In this document: piece after piece, positions 21,426 through 33,439 of the stretch
How the letters are laid out: the number at the start of each line of letters is the position of its first letter
Position numbering within the stretch: the first letter of the stretch is position 1
From: Sabellastarte sp. h YS-2021
Taxonomy: Eukaryota; Annelida; Polychaeta; Sabellida; Sabellidae
Reading direction: 5' to 3'
NCBI GenBank assembly: GCA_964017235.1
Contig: OZ024932.1
Location: forward strand, 82,277,451 to 82,341,450
Length of the DNA: 64,000 bases
Translations under genes and position numbers: made by a program
The notes under the pieces: model-generated
Database searches by the model: none
The model's input: the letters and a program-made list of their open reading frames with translations, nothing else
Told to the model about the DNA's origin: nothing

Positions 21426-21783
21426 TTTAGACATTTTTGTCTACCACAGGCCTAATTTAGGCATAAACCCTACCAAAAAGATAGGGTGGCGAATGCTCTA
21501 CCATTCCAAGCCACCTGCCAAATATGAAAGAAATCTGGAAAGAAATGTGGACTGTAGGTCGCTAACAAGCAATATTCCACATTTTAGACATTTTTGTCTA
21601 CCACAGGCCTAATTTAGACATAAACCCTACCAAAAAGATAGGGTGGCGAGTCCTCTACCATATCAAGCCACCTGCCAAATTTGAAAGAAATCCGGAAAGA
21701 AATGTGGACTGTAGGTCGCTAACAAGAAATCTCTGCGGACGCGGACGAATCCATAGTATCCCCGCTTCGCGCCGGGGATACAA
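21426..21783 (+). repeat. Family E tandem-core element, copy 2, with hairpin
   Basis: Two more units as in 20742-21114, then GCGGACGCGGACG and a hairpin GTATCCCCG (21756-21764) / CGGGGATAC (21773-21781) followed by AA. Confidence 0.75.
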
Positions 21784-21879
21784 TTATGTAAAAGTGCATA
21801 TAATAATCAGTTGCAGCAATCCATATATCTTTGTCAGAAGACAAAGATGTCTCAAATATGGCAGCTGAACACACTTTGG

Positions 21880-22491
21880 CAGAGCAAAAAGGTTACACCA
21901 TGATGCACACATACATTTACATACACCCCCAACCTATGTCCCTATCAAGTGTCAACCTTTTACACCTTATGGAATCCAAGAAAAAGATTTTAAAACTCAT
22001 GGTCACTATAACAAGGTCAAAGCTCAAATCAAGGTCACAGAATGATGTTGCACACCTACAACCTATAACCAATATCCCTACCAAGTATCAACGTCATACA
22101 CCTTACGGTTTACAAGATATAGCCCAGACAAGATTTTATAGGTCAAGGTCACTACACCACGGTCAAAGGTCAAATCAAGGTCACACCATTACGTTGCACA
22201 CCTACACCCCCTAACCAATGTCCCTCCCATGCACCTTATGGTTTCTGAGATATAGCCCGGACAAGATTTTACAGGTCAAGGTCACTATGGCAAGGTAAAA
22301 GGTCAAATCAAGGTCATACCATGACGTTGCACACCTACACCCCCTAACCAATGTCCCTGCTAAGTATCAACTTCCTACACCTTACGGTTTCTGAGATACA
22401 ACCCGGACAAACTTTTTCCCGTCACCCGCCCGCTAATCCGGACACCATGGGTAAAAACAATACCCTGACAGCCCTTAAGGGCTGTGGGGTA
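21880..22491 (+). repeat. 146-bp GGTCA-rich array, family C (copy 1), with hairpin
   Basis: About three and a half units with AGGTCAAAGGTCAAATCAAG, TTGCACACCTACACCCCCTA, ACCAATGTCCCT and GAGATATAGCCCGGACAAG. It ends with a CCCGTCACCCGCCCGC simple stretch and a hairpin at 22461-22491 whose loop region is CAGCCCTTAAGGGCTG. Confidence 0.85.
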
Positions 22492-22497
22492 AAAACC

Positions 22498-24725
22498 TAA
22501 AGGACTGTTGACTGTGACAGGTCTGTTTTATAAATCTGAAGTAAAATATCTCTCATGGAAAAAATTAAATATTCTGTAAAAAAAAAAGTAATAAATCATG
22601 CATTTATTTATACACACAGTCATCTACATACGTAGCCTATTGAGTGTAACAAACTTCTTTACTTTTGAAAAAGGAAACATAGTATGACAGACTACAGAGA
22701 CATGTTAATTGAAAGTGGGTGTGTTCAACTGAGCCCAGATCAATAAGCAAGGTCTGGGGTTAGGTACTACACTGATGTCATGACAGCAATGACTGTCATA
22801 AGTTCCGACATGCACATTAAATCATTTATTAGCTATATCCTGCTTCCATTCTTCATGTAAGAAAATACTCAAGTAATTGTAACATTTAATTTCCGGAATC
22901 TCCAAAAGTAATCCACAGATATTTCAGTATTTTTTTATGTGGGCAGGGCCTGACCAAAGGAGGAAGTGATTAAGTTTTAGGAAACATCCAGATCATATGC
23001 TGGAAACAAAAAAAAAAAAAAAAACTTTTCATGAACGGGCCCTAATGGAGGACTGTTTCATAGAGTGCTTCCTGTTCCCATTGTTTTACACTAAATTATC
23101 TCTGCTATTTTGTGAACTTTCTAACATCAAATCAATATATCACTCAAAACATGTTCAGGTAATAAAGTTTTTTTTTTCTGCATATGGCAGTAAAATTACT
23201 CAATGAATAACTATACTCATAAAATTTTCAATAGACCTATTTGCCCTATATCTTTAATATACCATACACTGCATGGGTCAATCAGTATCGTGATGGAACA
23301 AACACAACACTATTGAATTATCTGTGATCACTTCAAAACTGTGCAGATTAGATAAAACCAGTCCCCAGTGTCTTTGTACTCAAAACAGACCACCACCTAA
23401 AATCTGACAACAAACTGCAGACCAGGTAAACTGACAAAAACCAATATTTATTGAGGGGAAAAATGTTATCAATACAGCATGTGCCCAAGTTCAACATTAT
23501 ATAACTGTTCAAAACACTAAAGGAACACCCCGATATAGTATTTCAAATATCAAGGGTCCTCATGAGATCAGTTTTATGAGCTTCTAATTTAAAATTACTT
23601 GATATCAGTGTTCACCGCTTAGCAAAATATGTTGTAGGACTGCAGGGCCTTGAGCAAGAAAAATTTGCAGGCCCGGCAAAAAACTCCAAAGATATGCTGA
23701 TTGCAGGTGTAATTTATATATTTCAGCCTACTAAGTTCTCAAAGCTAATACCCACGCTAAATAAACTGCACATTCACACTGCAACAAATGTTTACAAATA
23801 TAGTTATAAATCTACTCACTAGGGGGCTCTAGTGTGCTTAAGGGATATCTCGCCATAAGTGAGAACTTGCCCCAGAAATTTCAGGTCAACTCACCCTATT
23901 TTCTGTGTCCCTTCTGATCACAACATGCCCCAAATTGTGCATTAAAAAGACAAAAACTTTAAGGTACTTTGTTCACTTTTTAATATACATAAACTTCCGG
24001 TGCCTATAACAATTATTGATTAGATATATTTATCGCACAAGTTCTGTGTTTCCAGCCATGACACCTGTAACATTTGACAATACCATGTCATTTCTTCACA
24101 ATATTTTACTTGAAGATCAAAATTCATGGACAACTCATTAATATTCATGAGGTCACAGAAATCTGTGGGATTTCCCAACAATAATTTCTGCTTTAAGATC
24201 AAATACTTCAAATTCGAGGATGGACTATCATTGTTCGCTCTCATCAAAACTCAATGGAAGACAGACTGTCTCCCTTCACTTGAAAAGGTGAGACAACTGT
24301 GAAAAAATGTGAGACATGCATCAAGACATTTGGGAATATTAAGTTTCAATTTGGGATTCCAAAAAATCTTCTTTTATTTTGTTTAGTTCACATAAATTAA
24401 TTTATGCTGTTTTTATTTGTCTTTTTTTAACTTTCACTTCAAAAGCACATCTAAGCCTTAATGGCTGGGTGCTACTGTTTTTGTTACTGTTATCTGGATT
24501 TATCAAATAAAATAAACTGCATTTCTTCTCTTTTCTTTGAAGAAAAAATATTTTGTCTCTTCTGATTAAAGACGAATTTCTTTGGTCAGTAGTTGTTTCG
24601 ACTGTTTTGCCTGTGGCACACTTTACAGAAGACGAGTTAAAAAATTGACAAAAAAAGCACTGAAATCCCGCGAGAATACCCGAATTCTCATGTGAATTCC
24701 TGTTAGCTGGATGTATCAAATAAAA
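22498..24725. other. Intron 2, nothing recognised
   Basis: A 2.2-kb AT-rich stretch. Short A-runs near 23010 and T-runs near 23167; no repeat ends or protein frame I can support. Confidence 0.35.
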
Positions 24726-25040
24726 CTAGACATTGCGTCTCGATGCAGTGTATCCCCAGACAGGACATGGTTGAAGCGTGAATGTGTTGGGCTTGAGCCT
24801 GTTTCCTGGAGCACCAGGTCAGGATTCTCCATAGTAGGGCACAAAGAGGGCCCGACTTACTCCCCCGATCCTTAAATAGGCATCTACCATGGTGTTGTCT
24901 GTACCTATGGTAGAATAAGTGGATATATCTGTTAAAAGTTTCTTGACATCAGGACCAATGCAGTGCACAACTTTTTCAGTCCGGAGATGAAATTCGTGGA
25001 CTCGGGCCATTGGGTAACCGCCAATGTCGAACACAGCTTC
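24726..25040. repeat. Element 5'-end fragment (AACTAGA type)
   Basis: Starts AACTAGACATTGCGTC and carries GTATCCCCAGACAGG 25 bases later, the same start and subterminal motif as element P. No matching tandem core or hairpin follows, so it looks like an orphan 5' end. Confidence 0.45.
24819..25034 (-). other. Unidentified 71-codon open frame
   Basis: The minus strand reads FDIGGYPMARVHEFHLRTEK onward, ending VPYYGES before a stop. The start codon of the open stretch is GTG and in-frame stops lie just upstream. Composition looks more protein-like than the satellite-derived frames, but I recognise no family. It overlaps the AACTAGA-type end fragment, so it may be a transposon relic. No function is proposed. 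Confidence 0.25.
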
Positions 25041-26354
25041 AGATGTTATTTACTACAGTATGGTCTGAAGATAACCCTTGTCTGATTACTCATTTAAATT
25101 TCTTGAAATCTTCCCCTCTGTTTTAAGCTTTTCTATAACCTCTGTGGAGTGGTACATTTACCTACAATACACTTGCCTCACAGAATGCAGAACTAGACAC
25201 CAAGCATCAGTGTTTGTACAAGAGTTATGATATGAGAAATATTAGTGTTCAATTGAAAGGAACTTTCCAAACTTGGTTCCAAAAACAAAAATTCAACAAA
25301 ATTTGGATTTGTTAGGTTTCATATTAGTCTCGCTATAAAATGTCTCATGGATGTACGTGAAACAACCAAAAATACAGATAAATGGTGACCAAAATTGGGA
25401 CATTTTTGGACATTATGTCACTGTATATTTAAACATAATACAGAGTATTAAAAATTACTGTGCAACATTTTATATGTCTATTAAATATGTACTTATATAC
25501 TTTTTCCCCTCTGTGATTGGATTTTGTTGATATTTGTGTGAATCAAACAGAAGGTGGGAAGCTGGTCTGTCATCTTTTATCTACACATAAATAGTACCCA
25601 CTAATCTTTAAAAAATAGAGTTTGATTTGTAAAAAGTGCAGAAAATTTGTACACTCTTAAGTGGGTAGTCTAAGCATAGGTACACCATATCCTATGTAAC
25701 AGGTAGTTCCGAAACAGAATTCTGACTTGTTTTACAATCATAGTAGTACACAGTAATTCAATTATGAACAGACCCAGGCAATCTATGTCAACAATGCTAC
25801 TCAAATTTAGTCCAGCCAAAATTATTTTCAATTTATTGCGCAGTTAATAGCTTAAAACACACATAGGTAAGTCAAGGCTTCTGTTTTGCAGAAATAAACT
25901 AAATACGTGTGGAAGACTTCATTCATCAGCGATTAATTCATTTTGGCCTGGTTCTTTTATTTAGAGGTAATTTTGTAAATGAATCACCTATAAAACAAAA
26001 GTTGTTCATTTCTATTATAAAAGAATATTTAATGTTTTGTTCAATGTTTTCTCTTTATTGTTTAAAAATTTTTCAATCAGTACTAAAAATGCAACAGCTG
26101 ACAATATTTCCCAAAAATATACTCCCACAAAATACACAGACACAATTTTGTCAAATGCACAGCCCTCCATTTTTTAACTGCAATTTATTTTATGAATAGA
26201 ATGCAACAATACTAACACACTGGCAGATCAATTGAAGCCATATCCCACACTTTTTCCCATTTGTGTTTTTGTTGTTTTTTTTTTGTCACTTTTATAAACT
26301 TATGATATTTGTCACTGAGGGAGTACAACAGCAAAGACTTGGGATATTTCTTAC
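25041..26354. other. Intron 2, nothing recognised
   Basis: No tandem repeat, element end or credible frame seen in this AT-rich stretch next to the exon 2 donor. Confidence 0.35.
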
Positions 26355-26602
26355 CTGCAGGAAGGGCAAATGAGGCCATGTCTGTGAGGAAGTAGCAGGG
26401 AAAGTCCCCCTTCCTTTGTCGAATCCCTATAGACACGTCCCTCAGGATGTCGCTGGCAAGATCAGGGGCAATATGAGAAGGAACCCTCTTCTTGGTTTTC
26501 TTCACCACATCAGTAGCAGTGAGGAGAATGGTGAGGATGTCCTCTCTCTGGAACCGGATGGCAAGGTGAATCAGTGTGTACCCTGCTTGAAAGGCACTCG
26601 GC
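26355..26602 (-). CDS. ZRANB1: ZRANB1 exon 2 (ankyrin-repeat domain)
   Basis: A 248-bp exon; acceptor TTTCCATTTCAG|GCCGAG and donor CCTGCAG|GTAAGA. The frame runs PSAFQAGYTLIHLAIRFQRE, then ...RQRKGDFPCYFLTDMASFALPA. This is the second half of TRABID's ankyrin-repeat ubiquitin-binding domain (AnkUBD), including the HLAIRFQR helix and the QRKGDF.CYFLTD segment. The domain helps the OTU module select K29/K33 linkages. Phase 2 in, phase 1 out. Reading past the donor gives a longer open frame into the intron, which is not coding. Confidence 0.93.
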
Positions 26603-27565
26603 CTGAAATGGAAACCAACAGTTGTTATAATCACTCCTTACTCTGACACTCTGATTAATTTGAAAATGAAAAGGCAAAAGGTATTGAAATTTATTGAAAC
26701 CAATATCATGGAAAGTTGGGAACTTCTGTACGACCAACTCATGGACAGCCTCTGCAGTGCAATATCAAATACATGATAAGGGCAGTTAGATATTTCTATA
26801 ACCCCACCAAATTGTACAAAGATGGAAATCATGTAATCAGAATATACTTTAAGAACCAAGTCATACTTATTTCTAGCGATGGGATAAATTATAAAAACAT
26901 AAATTGGTTAAAGGAGTTTAAAATGAACCAAATCCTGTGCTTTACATATTTATCACCAACACTGCGAAAAAGAATTGCAAGTGAGTAGGATCCATATTTT
27001 AGACCTGGACATTGCTTTCAGATGTTATGAAGAAATGTCATTTCACCCAGTACAAAGTAAAAATGTGATATATTTTACCAAATTTAAGATTTTATTGTTT
27101 TCATGATGTATTAGCCATTCAAAAGTCTAAAATAATGATATTTTCAAAACCTGATTCAAAAATATTCTTTGAGAATTTCAGTGTTGTTACCATGGAGAAA
27201 GGAAAAATTGAATGGCGGATTACCATTCACACCACCATCTATCATCTGTGACGATTGCATACACATAGTGTATTCGTAATATTTAACAGGAAAAGTACAC
27301 TCTTGTCTATAGTAAGTCGGAATATCCCATTACTCTTCACTTCCAAGTGAGGTAGACCTACTGTCCCATCCTAAAGTGGTCTGAGAGTAAGACTATTACA
27401 TCTTTAGACTGAACAATATGTATTAATATTTTCTGTGGAAAGCTAAATTTTAAATGGAAAAAGTTTTAAGGTCTTATACCTATTGTTTTTGTATGCAAAT
27501 TAATGCACACACAGGTTTACATGATGTTAAATTACTGATCTATTATCATCACACCATTGTCTCAC
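26603..27565 (-). other. ZRANB1 intron 1 (coding)
   Basis: A 963-bp intron between the zinc-finger and ankyrin exons; no repeats recognised in it, in contrast to the neighbouring introns. Confidence 0.7.
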
Positions 27566-28635
27566 CTGCTTAACATGGTACACTCCTCCACTGAGAGAGC
27601 TCTACTAGGATCACTTCCTGATGCTATATATGCTTCCACTGCATGCACATCTCCTTCCACTACCCCTTTACAGGCATTTAACCACAACCACTCTGAATCC
27701 CGTATCCTGGTGTGGATCTGTCGAATACTGCTGATACTGTTGCCCTGGTTACCACCACTCCCACTACTTCCCACCACAATGCTTTTATTGTTCAATGGTG
27801 AGTCTCCTGACTTGGTCCTGTCTTTCTTTTCACTGTTTATTATGGGGGATGCAGTGGCCCCACCCAGATGATAAATGTCCCCACTGTCACTGCTCCTGGC
27901 TGAAGAGGGCCTGGAACTCGGAGGAGATCGACGCTTGGAGGAATTTGGTGTAATTCTCTTCTGTTCACTGTCTGAACTAGAGCCACTGGCATCTGAAGAA
28001 CCAGTGTTTGTATTTTTGTAAGTTTTACCTTTAGGTATACTGCATATTACACATTTATTGGACTTTGGCCAGTTATCATACGTACATGCCTTACAAGTCC
28101 ATTTCTGAGATTTTAACATAACACTACTACTTGGATGGTGTGATGATGCTGCAATAGCCCTGTTTTTGTCATTATTGATTTCTTTTGCTGCTTCTGGAGA
28201 GTTGGGAGATCCCTTTGGAGAATTTTTCGGAGAGTTTTTATTTGATCCTGGAGCTGAAGCTTGATCAACATTAACATTGATGCTGAGAGGCTGTTTGTGA
28301 TCTTTTGTGAGGACTGGAACAGCTTTAGGCCGGGCAGTGAGACACTGAGTACATTTGTTGGCTTTGGGCCAATTAAGATATGTGCAGGCCTGGCAAGCCC
28401 ACTTATTCTTGTGGTCAGTGTTACAGTTCAAATAGCTGGCCCCAGAATGTGTTGGTGACAAGTCAGAGCTAATCAAAGGAGCCATTTTGTAGATATCCTG
28501 TTCTGGTGGAACTCCATCAGTGATATACTGTGGGGTCTTTGGAGCTCGGCACATGGAGCATCTCTTTGAGGCCAGCCAGTTTTCATAAGTGCACTGGGTG
28601 CACGTCCACTTTTTATCACCAAGAGGGAGACTCAT
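27566..28635 (-). CDS. ZRANB1: ZRANB1 exon 1 (three NZF zinc fingers)
   Basis: A 1070-bp exon encoding the N-terminal 356 residues. Three NPL4-type fingers with W-x-C-x2-C ... C-x2-C spacing lie at residues 10-29, 79-98 and 179-198, each with the CTY.NW core that binds ubiquitin. A serine-rich, low-complexity linker (about 205-300) follows, then the start of the ankyrin-repeat domain (WLWLNACKGVVEGDVHAVEA). The start is the ATG at 28635-28633, giving MSLPLGDKKW; an upstream in-frame ATG lies across the acceptor AG at 28661-28660 and is intronic. Donor is AGCAG|GTGAGA. The linker is longer than in vertebrates. Confidence 0.93.
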
Positions 28636-28659
28636 AATGAACTGTAAATCGGTTTTAAT
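28636..28659 (-). other. ZRANB1: ZRANB1 5' UTR part of exon
   Basis: 24 bases between the inferred acceptor (TTGTGTTACAG) and the start codon. Implies at least one upstream non-coding exon, not identified. Confidence 0.65.
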
Positions 28660-28746
28660 CTGTAACACAACATGCAAATCTTATCAAATGACACACCTGT
28701 AGTTTGTTAGAATTTTAAAAGCTGACTCACTTAATGATAAACAAAA

Positions 28747-29283
28747 CAAGAGGGTCGAAGATGCCCCAAAAGGTGGGTTGTGCAGGTAGCAACAAGGTTA
28801 ACAACTACTGTAATTACATTTAGAAACAAGGAAAGACATGTTAGGTCACCCAGTAAAGGTGAATGTGTTAGACGTGCTAAGAAATGTAAAACTTGTAATC
28901 TAGGTTACATAATTGTATCTATGCTATAGACAGACAAACGAAAGGATGGAATTACACCAATTTCAAAAGCAACTTAGCTATGATGGAGATGTAACTCCCT
29001 GTCAAGTTTGAATTCAATTGGACAAAGCATTTTCGAGTTAGAGTCTGGAAACTGAAATTTTTGACAGACGGACAAATGGACAAAAAACAGACAAATGGAC
29101 CAACAGAATTACACCAATTTCGAAAGGAACCTAGCTGTGATGGTGATCTATGTCTCTGTCAAGTTTGAATTCAATTGGATAAAGCGTTTTTGAGTTAGAG
29201 TCTGGAAACGAAAATGTGGATGGACAGATGGACATCGGACACATCAATCTAACAGGCGGGTTGGTTACACGCAACCCGCCTAA
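28747..29283 (+). mobile_element. Tandem-core hairpin element F, copy 1
   Basis: Starts CAAGAGGGTCGAAGATGCCC. It has two core units with ATTACACCAATTTC, CCTGTCAAGTTTGAATTC and TTTTGAGTTAGAGTCTGGAA, a GGACAGATGGACATCGGAC simple stretch, and ends in a hairpin AGGCGGGTTG (29254-29263) / CAACCCGCCT (29272-29281) followed by AA, giving a CTAA end. Copy 2 is at 45125-45801. Confidence 0.8.
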
Positions 29284-30620
29284 AAACCAGCCATCAGTGA
29301 CTGTGAACGGGCTGTGTCAACTGACTGTGTGTTTTGAGTTTCAAAGTAGAAGTGAAACAACAAAAGGACACAAAGAATGTGCCCTGCAAATGGTATTCAG
29401 AAGTACCTAGTTAACTGTTCAGGTGTAAAAAGTAGGTGAAAACATATTTAAAGAAAATACTGTAAATGCAATAGTTTTCGAGTAATACAACTGATTAACT
29501 CAACAATAAAAACGTCAAAGTAGGTTTTGCTCGGCTATGCAATGAGCTACAATTGTGCAATTTCACTATGGTAGAGCTGACTCAAAAGCAGGCTCATAAC
29601 ATATTTAAACAAAACACTGTAACTGCAATAGTTTTCAAGTTACAACTGATTTAGTCAACAGTGAAAACCTCGAAGTAGCTGTTACTCGGCTATGCAATGA
29701 CTACAGGCCTGCAATTTTACTATGCTATAGCTGACCCAAAAGTAGCTGAATAACAAATTCAAACAAAACACTGTAAATACAATATTTACTAAGTTACAAG
29801 TAATTTAGTCAAGTGATAACCTGAAAGTACCTTTTGCACAGCTATGCAATGAGTTACAGGTCTTCGATTTCACTATGTTATAGAAAACTGAAAAGTAGGT
29901 GAATAAGATAGTTAAAAAAAATACTGTAAATAAAACAGTTTTCAAGGTACAACCGATTTCCTCAACAAAGAAATTGAAAGTAGTTATTGCTCAGCTATGC
30001 AGTGAGCTACATGTCTGCAATTTCACTATGTTATAACTGACCAAAGAGGAGTTGAATAACATATTTAAATGAAATACTCTAAATGCAATAGTTTTCAAGT
30101 TATAACTGATTTACTCAACAGTGAGAACGTAAAAGTAATTGTTACTCAGCTATGCAATGAGCTACAGGACTGCAATTATACTATGGTATAGCTGACCCAA
30201 AAGTGGCTGAATAACATAATCAAACAAAATACTGTAAACTTAATGTGATAGTTTTCAAGTTCGAACTGATTTACTCATCAGTGAGAGCCTCACGGTAGCT
30301 AATTCTCAATTATGCAATGAGCTACAGGTCTGAAACATTACTATATTACTGACCCAAAATAGCTGAATAACATAGTATATGCATTCTCTAAAATCAATAG
30401 TTTTCAAGTTACAATATTTTGCTCATAATGGAAATTACTGAAAAGTCAGAAAGTAGCTATTATGCGCTTAGCTATGGGGATAGATGCCCAAGTTACTCCA
30501 CATGTAGCTATGGAAAAAGGAGCTGAATAACATATTTTAACAAAATGCTCTAAATGCAATAGTATACAAGTTATAATTGATTTAGTACATAATTTCAGGA
30601 ATTTTAATGTATTAAAAATT
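29284..30620 (+). repeat. 155-bp array, family D (copy 2a)
   Basis: A lead-in containing GGCTGTGTCAACTGACTGTG and TGCCCTGCAAATGGTATT (also at 33190-33400), then about eight diverged family D units from near 29410. Confidence 0.8.
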
Positions 30621-30953
30621 ATTTCAAAAATTCATAAAAAAATAATTCAGAAAGATCCTGGCCTGATACTCACACAAGGGAATCTACTTATGACCTAGAA
30701 CATATATACAAGATAAGAGAAATCCCTGCAATAGTCAATGGGAAAATTGTGATCAATTGTTGAAATTTTCACACTTTGGGTGGGGGTACCTCACTTGTAA
30801 TTGCTATGGGGAACAGACAAATAGATCTGCATGGATTTTAAGATTTATCCTCCTTGATAGATAAAGTATTTTTTAAAAGTAACAGCATGTCTCTGGCCGG
30901 TGTACTTTTGGAAAGATGTTCATGTGGACACGTACACGGACAAATAATGTCAG
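30621..30953 (+). mobile_element. Hairpin-type element G, copy 1
   Basis: CAGAAAGATCCTGGCCTGAT, then AATCCCTGCAATAGTCAATG, GAAATTTTCACACTTTGGG and GTACACGGACAAATAATGTC, ending near AGCTGACAT. Inserted in a family D array. Copy 2 (38497-38862) keeps the full terminal hairpin. Confidence 0.6.
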
Positions 30954-31800
30954 CTGACATAAAAATTCTCTAAATGCAATAGTTTTCAAGTTACAATTGA
31001 ATTACTCAACAGTGAAAACCTGAAAGTAGCTATTTCTCAGCTCTTCAATGAGCTACAGGTCTACAATTTCACTATGTTATAGCTGACCTATAAGTTGGTG
31101 AATAATATATTTTAAAAAATATTCTTCAAATATAGTTTTCAAGTTACAACTGATTTACTCAAGTGAAAACCTGAATGTTGCTATTGCTCATCTATGCAAT
31201 GAGCTACAAGTCTGCAATTTTACTATGTTATAGCTGACACATAAGTTGGTGAATTACATACTGACACAAAAATTCTCAAAATGCAATAGTTACAAGTAAT
31301 TTACTCAACAATGGAAACCTGAAAATAGCTATTGCTCAGCTATGCAATGAGCTACAGGTCTGTAATTTCACTATCTTATAGCTGATTGAAAAGTATGTCA
31401 ATAATATATTTGAAAAAAATACTCTAAATACAATTGTTTTTAAGTTACAACTGATTTACTCAACAGTGAGACCTGAAAGTGGCTATTATTCAGCTATGCA
31501 ATGAGCTACAGGCAACTGCATGCAATTTTACTATTTTATAGCTGATCTAAAAGTAGATGAATAACTGATTTATAGAAAATTCTCTAAATGCAATAGTTTC
31601 CAAGTTACAAGTGATTTTACTCATTATGACAGGTAATGAAAAGTCAGAAACTAGCGATTACTCACTTAGCATTTGGGATAGCCTCCCAAGTTACTTACCA
31701 TGTTGTAGCTATAGAAAAAGTAGCTGAATAATATATTTTAGTAAAATGCTCTGAAATCAATATTTTTCTAGTTATAAGTGATTTAGTGCAAGATTTCATG
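30954..31800 (+). repeat. 155-bp array, family D (copy 2b)
   Basis: About five units continuing the array after element G. Confidence 0.8.
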
Positions 31801-31809
31801 AATGTTAAT

Positions 31810-31990
31810 GCATTAAAAATAGCATCAGAAATGCCCGTACCCCATAGCCTGGGGAAATAGTTTTCAACACCATGAGATATAGAAGTAGTGAAACAGTACA
31901 CAGACTGGGATACTTTCCAAGTAGTGTCAGTGTCCAAATAAGTGGAGAAAATAACATGTAAGAGAAAGCAATTGCATGTAAAGATTAAGT
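31810..31990 (+). repeat. Dispersed repeat R, copy 2
   Basis: Same as 14151-14400 (GCCTGGGGAAATAGTTTTCA), again immediately downstream of a family D array. Confidence 0.75.
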
Positions 31991-32376
31991 ATTAAAACAA
32001 GACACTTCAGTAAGCTAAAAATTATGAAGCTTTAAGATTTCTCCCATTTTGATTTTCATTTGTATGGTCGAATTATGGTTTGGATGTTTTGAATATTACC
32101 CATACATACAGATGTAGTAATACATGCTTTTGTGTGGAATAGGGGCAAAACCTGTGGCTTACTTGATGCAATACCATCTGTTACAATGGGAAGATGCAAA
32201 AGTAAAATGGTTAATGAATTCTAATATGACTTTAACAGTGCTTAATCTACATCAAAAGACACTCAAAGTTGCAACAACCAAGATTCAAGTAAAAATATAT
32301 AAGAGAGATATAAGAGCCATAAAATAGTATCAGATATCCTCGTGGAGACATAAAATAGCATCAGATATACAAGATC
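31991..32376 (+). repeat. Linker shared by the two composite modules
   Basis: Carries GAATTATGGTTTGGATG, TGTGGCTTACTTGATG and GACTTTAACAGTGCTTAATC; the same order occurs at 36640-36894. Not a gene. Confidence 0.65.
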
Positions 32377-33140
32377 AAAGGTCAAATCCAGGTCACACCA
32401 TGACGTTGCACACATATAACCTTTGACCAATGTCCCTACCAAATATCAACTTCCTACACCTTATGGTTTCCGAAATATAGCCCAGACAATGCATTATAGG
32501 TCAAGGTCACCACGGCAAGGTCAAATCAAGGTCACACCATGATGTTTTACATCTACACACCCTGGCCAATGTCCCTACCCAATATCAACTTCCTAAACCT
32601 TACGGTTTCCAAGATATACCCCGGACAAGATTTTTTAGGTCAAGGTCACTACAAAAAATGCAAAGGTCAAATCAAGGTCACGCCATGACGTTGCACACCT
32701 ACACACCCTAGCCAATGTCCCTACCCAATATCAACCTCCTACACCTTACGGTTTCCGAGATATACCCCGGACAAGATTTTATAGGTCAAGGTCATTATGG
32801 CAAGGTCAAAGGTCAAATCAAGGTCACACCATGACGTTGCACACCTACACCACCTAACCAATGTCCCTACCACATATCAACTTCCTACACTCTACAGTTA
32901 CAGAGCTATAGCCCGGGCAAGATTTTATAGGTCAAGGTCACTATGACAAGGTCAAATCAAGGTCACACCATGACATTGCACACCTACATCCCCTAACCAA
33001 TGTCCCTACCAAGTATCAACTTCCTACACCTTACGGTTTCCGAGATACAGGCCGGACAAACCTCTTCCCACCGCCCACCCGCCCATCCGGACACCCTGGG
33101 TGAAAACAATACCCCGACAGCCCTTAAGGGCTATGGGATA
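32377..33140 (+). repeat. 146-bp GGTCA-rich array, family C (copy 2), with hairpin
   Basis: About five units, then a CCCACCGCCCACCCGCCCAT stretch and a hairpin at 33110-33140 built on CAGCCCTTAAGGGCT. Confidence 0.88.
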
Positions 33141-33167
33141 AAAACTATTTAAAAAATTAATCAAAAA

Positions 33168-33435
33168 ACAAGAGGAGAGTGCCCGTGAACAGGCACTGTG
33201 TCAGCCGACTGAGTGTTTTTGATTTGTGAAGGTGATAATGAGAGGAAAGCATAATTATCAGGGAAAGTGCTGACAGAAATACAGTAAATGGTAATTAAAC
33301 AGCATGTTCAAAAGAAATTCCGAAGCTGACAGAAGAAAAGGACAAAAAATTTGTGCCCTGCAAATGGTATTATGAAGGAAAGTAACAAGGTAATTGTTTA
33401 AGTGTAAAAAGTAGGTTAAAACATATTTAAAGAAA
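33168..33435 (+). repeat. Short dispersed repeat, ACAAGAGG start
   Basis: Starts ACAAGAGGAGAGTGCCCGTG and shares GCACTGTGTCAGCCGACTG and TGCCCTGCAAATGGTATT with 29281-29410. No core or hairpin of its own. Confidence 0.5.
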
Positions 33436-33439
33436 TACT

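Larger units (their letters stand above)
1..28659 (-). other. ZRANB1: ZRANB1 (TRABID) gene, 3'-incomplete
   Basis: Gene span covering five coding exons that together encode about 569 residues: three NPL4-type zinc fingers, an ankyrin-repeat ubiquitin-binding domain, a linker and the first half of an OTU protease domain. This order is diagnostic of TRABID/ZRANB1, a K29- and K33-preferring deubiquitinase. Introns are 963, 20728, 4814 and 248 bp with phases 2, 1, 1, 2; every boundary is GT/AG. The rest of the OTU domain, including the catalytic histidine, lies below position 1. A non-coding 5' exon is implied by an acceptor AG at 28661-28660 just before the start codon. No promoter is visible in the window. 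Confidence 0.93.

Noticed and set aside
21831..22214. Open frames translating satellite units (also 37494-38345, 56354-57255, 34193-34699)
   Set aside because: They follow the tandem arrays and repeat the same peptide per unit (e.g. HTYTP); not genes.
27557..27871. 104-codon + strand frame opposite the zinc-finger exon
   Set aside because: Shadow of the serine-rich linker of ZRANB1.
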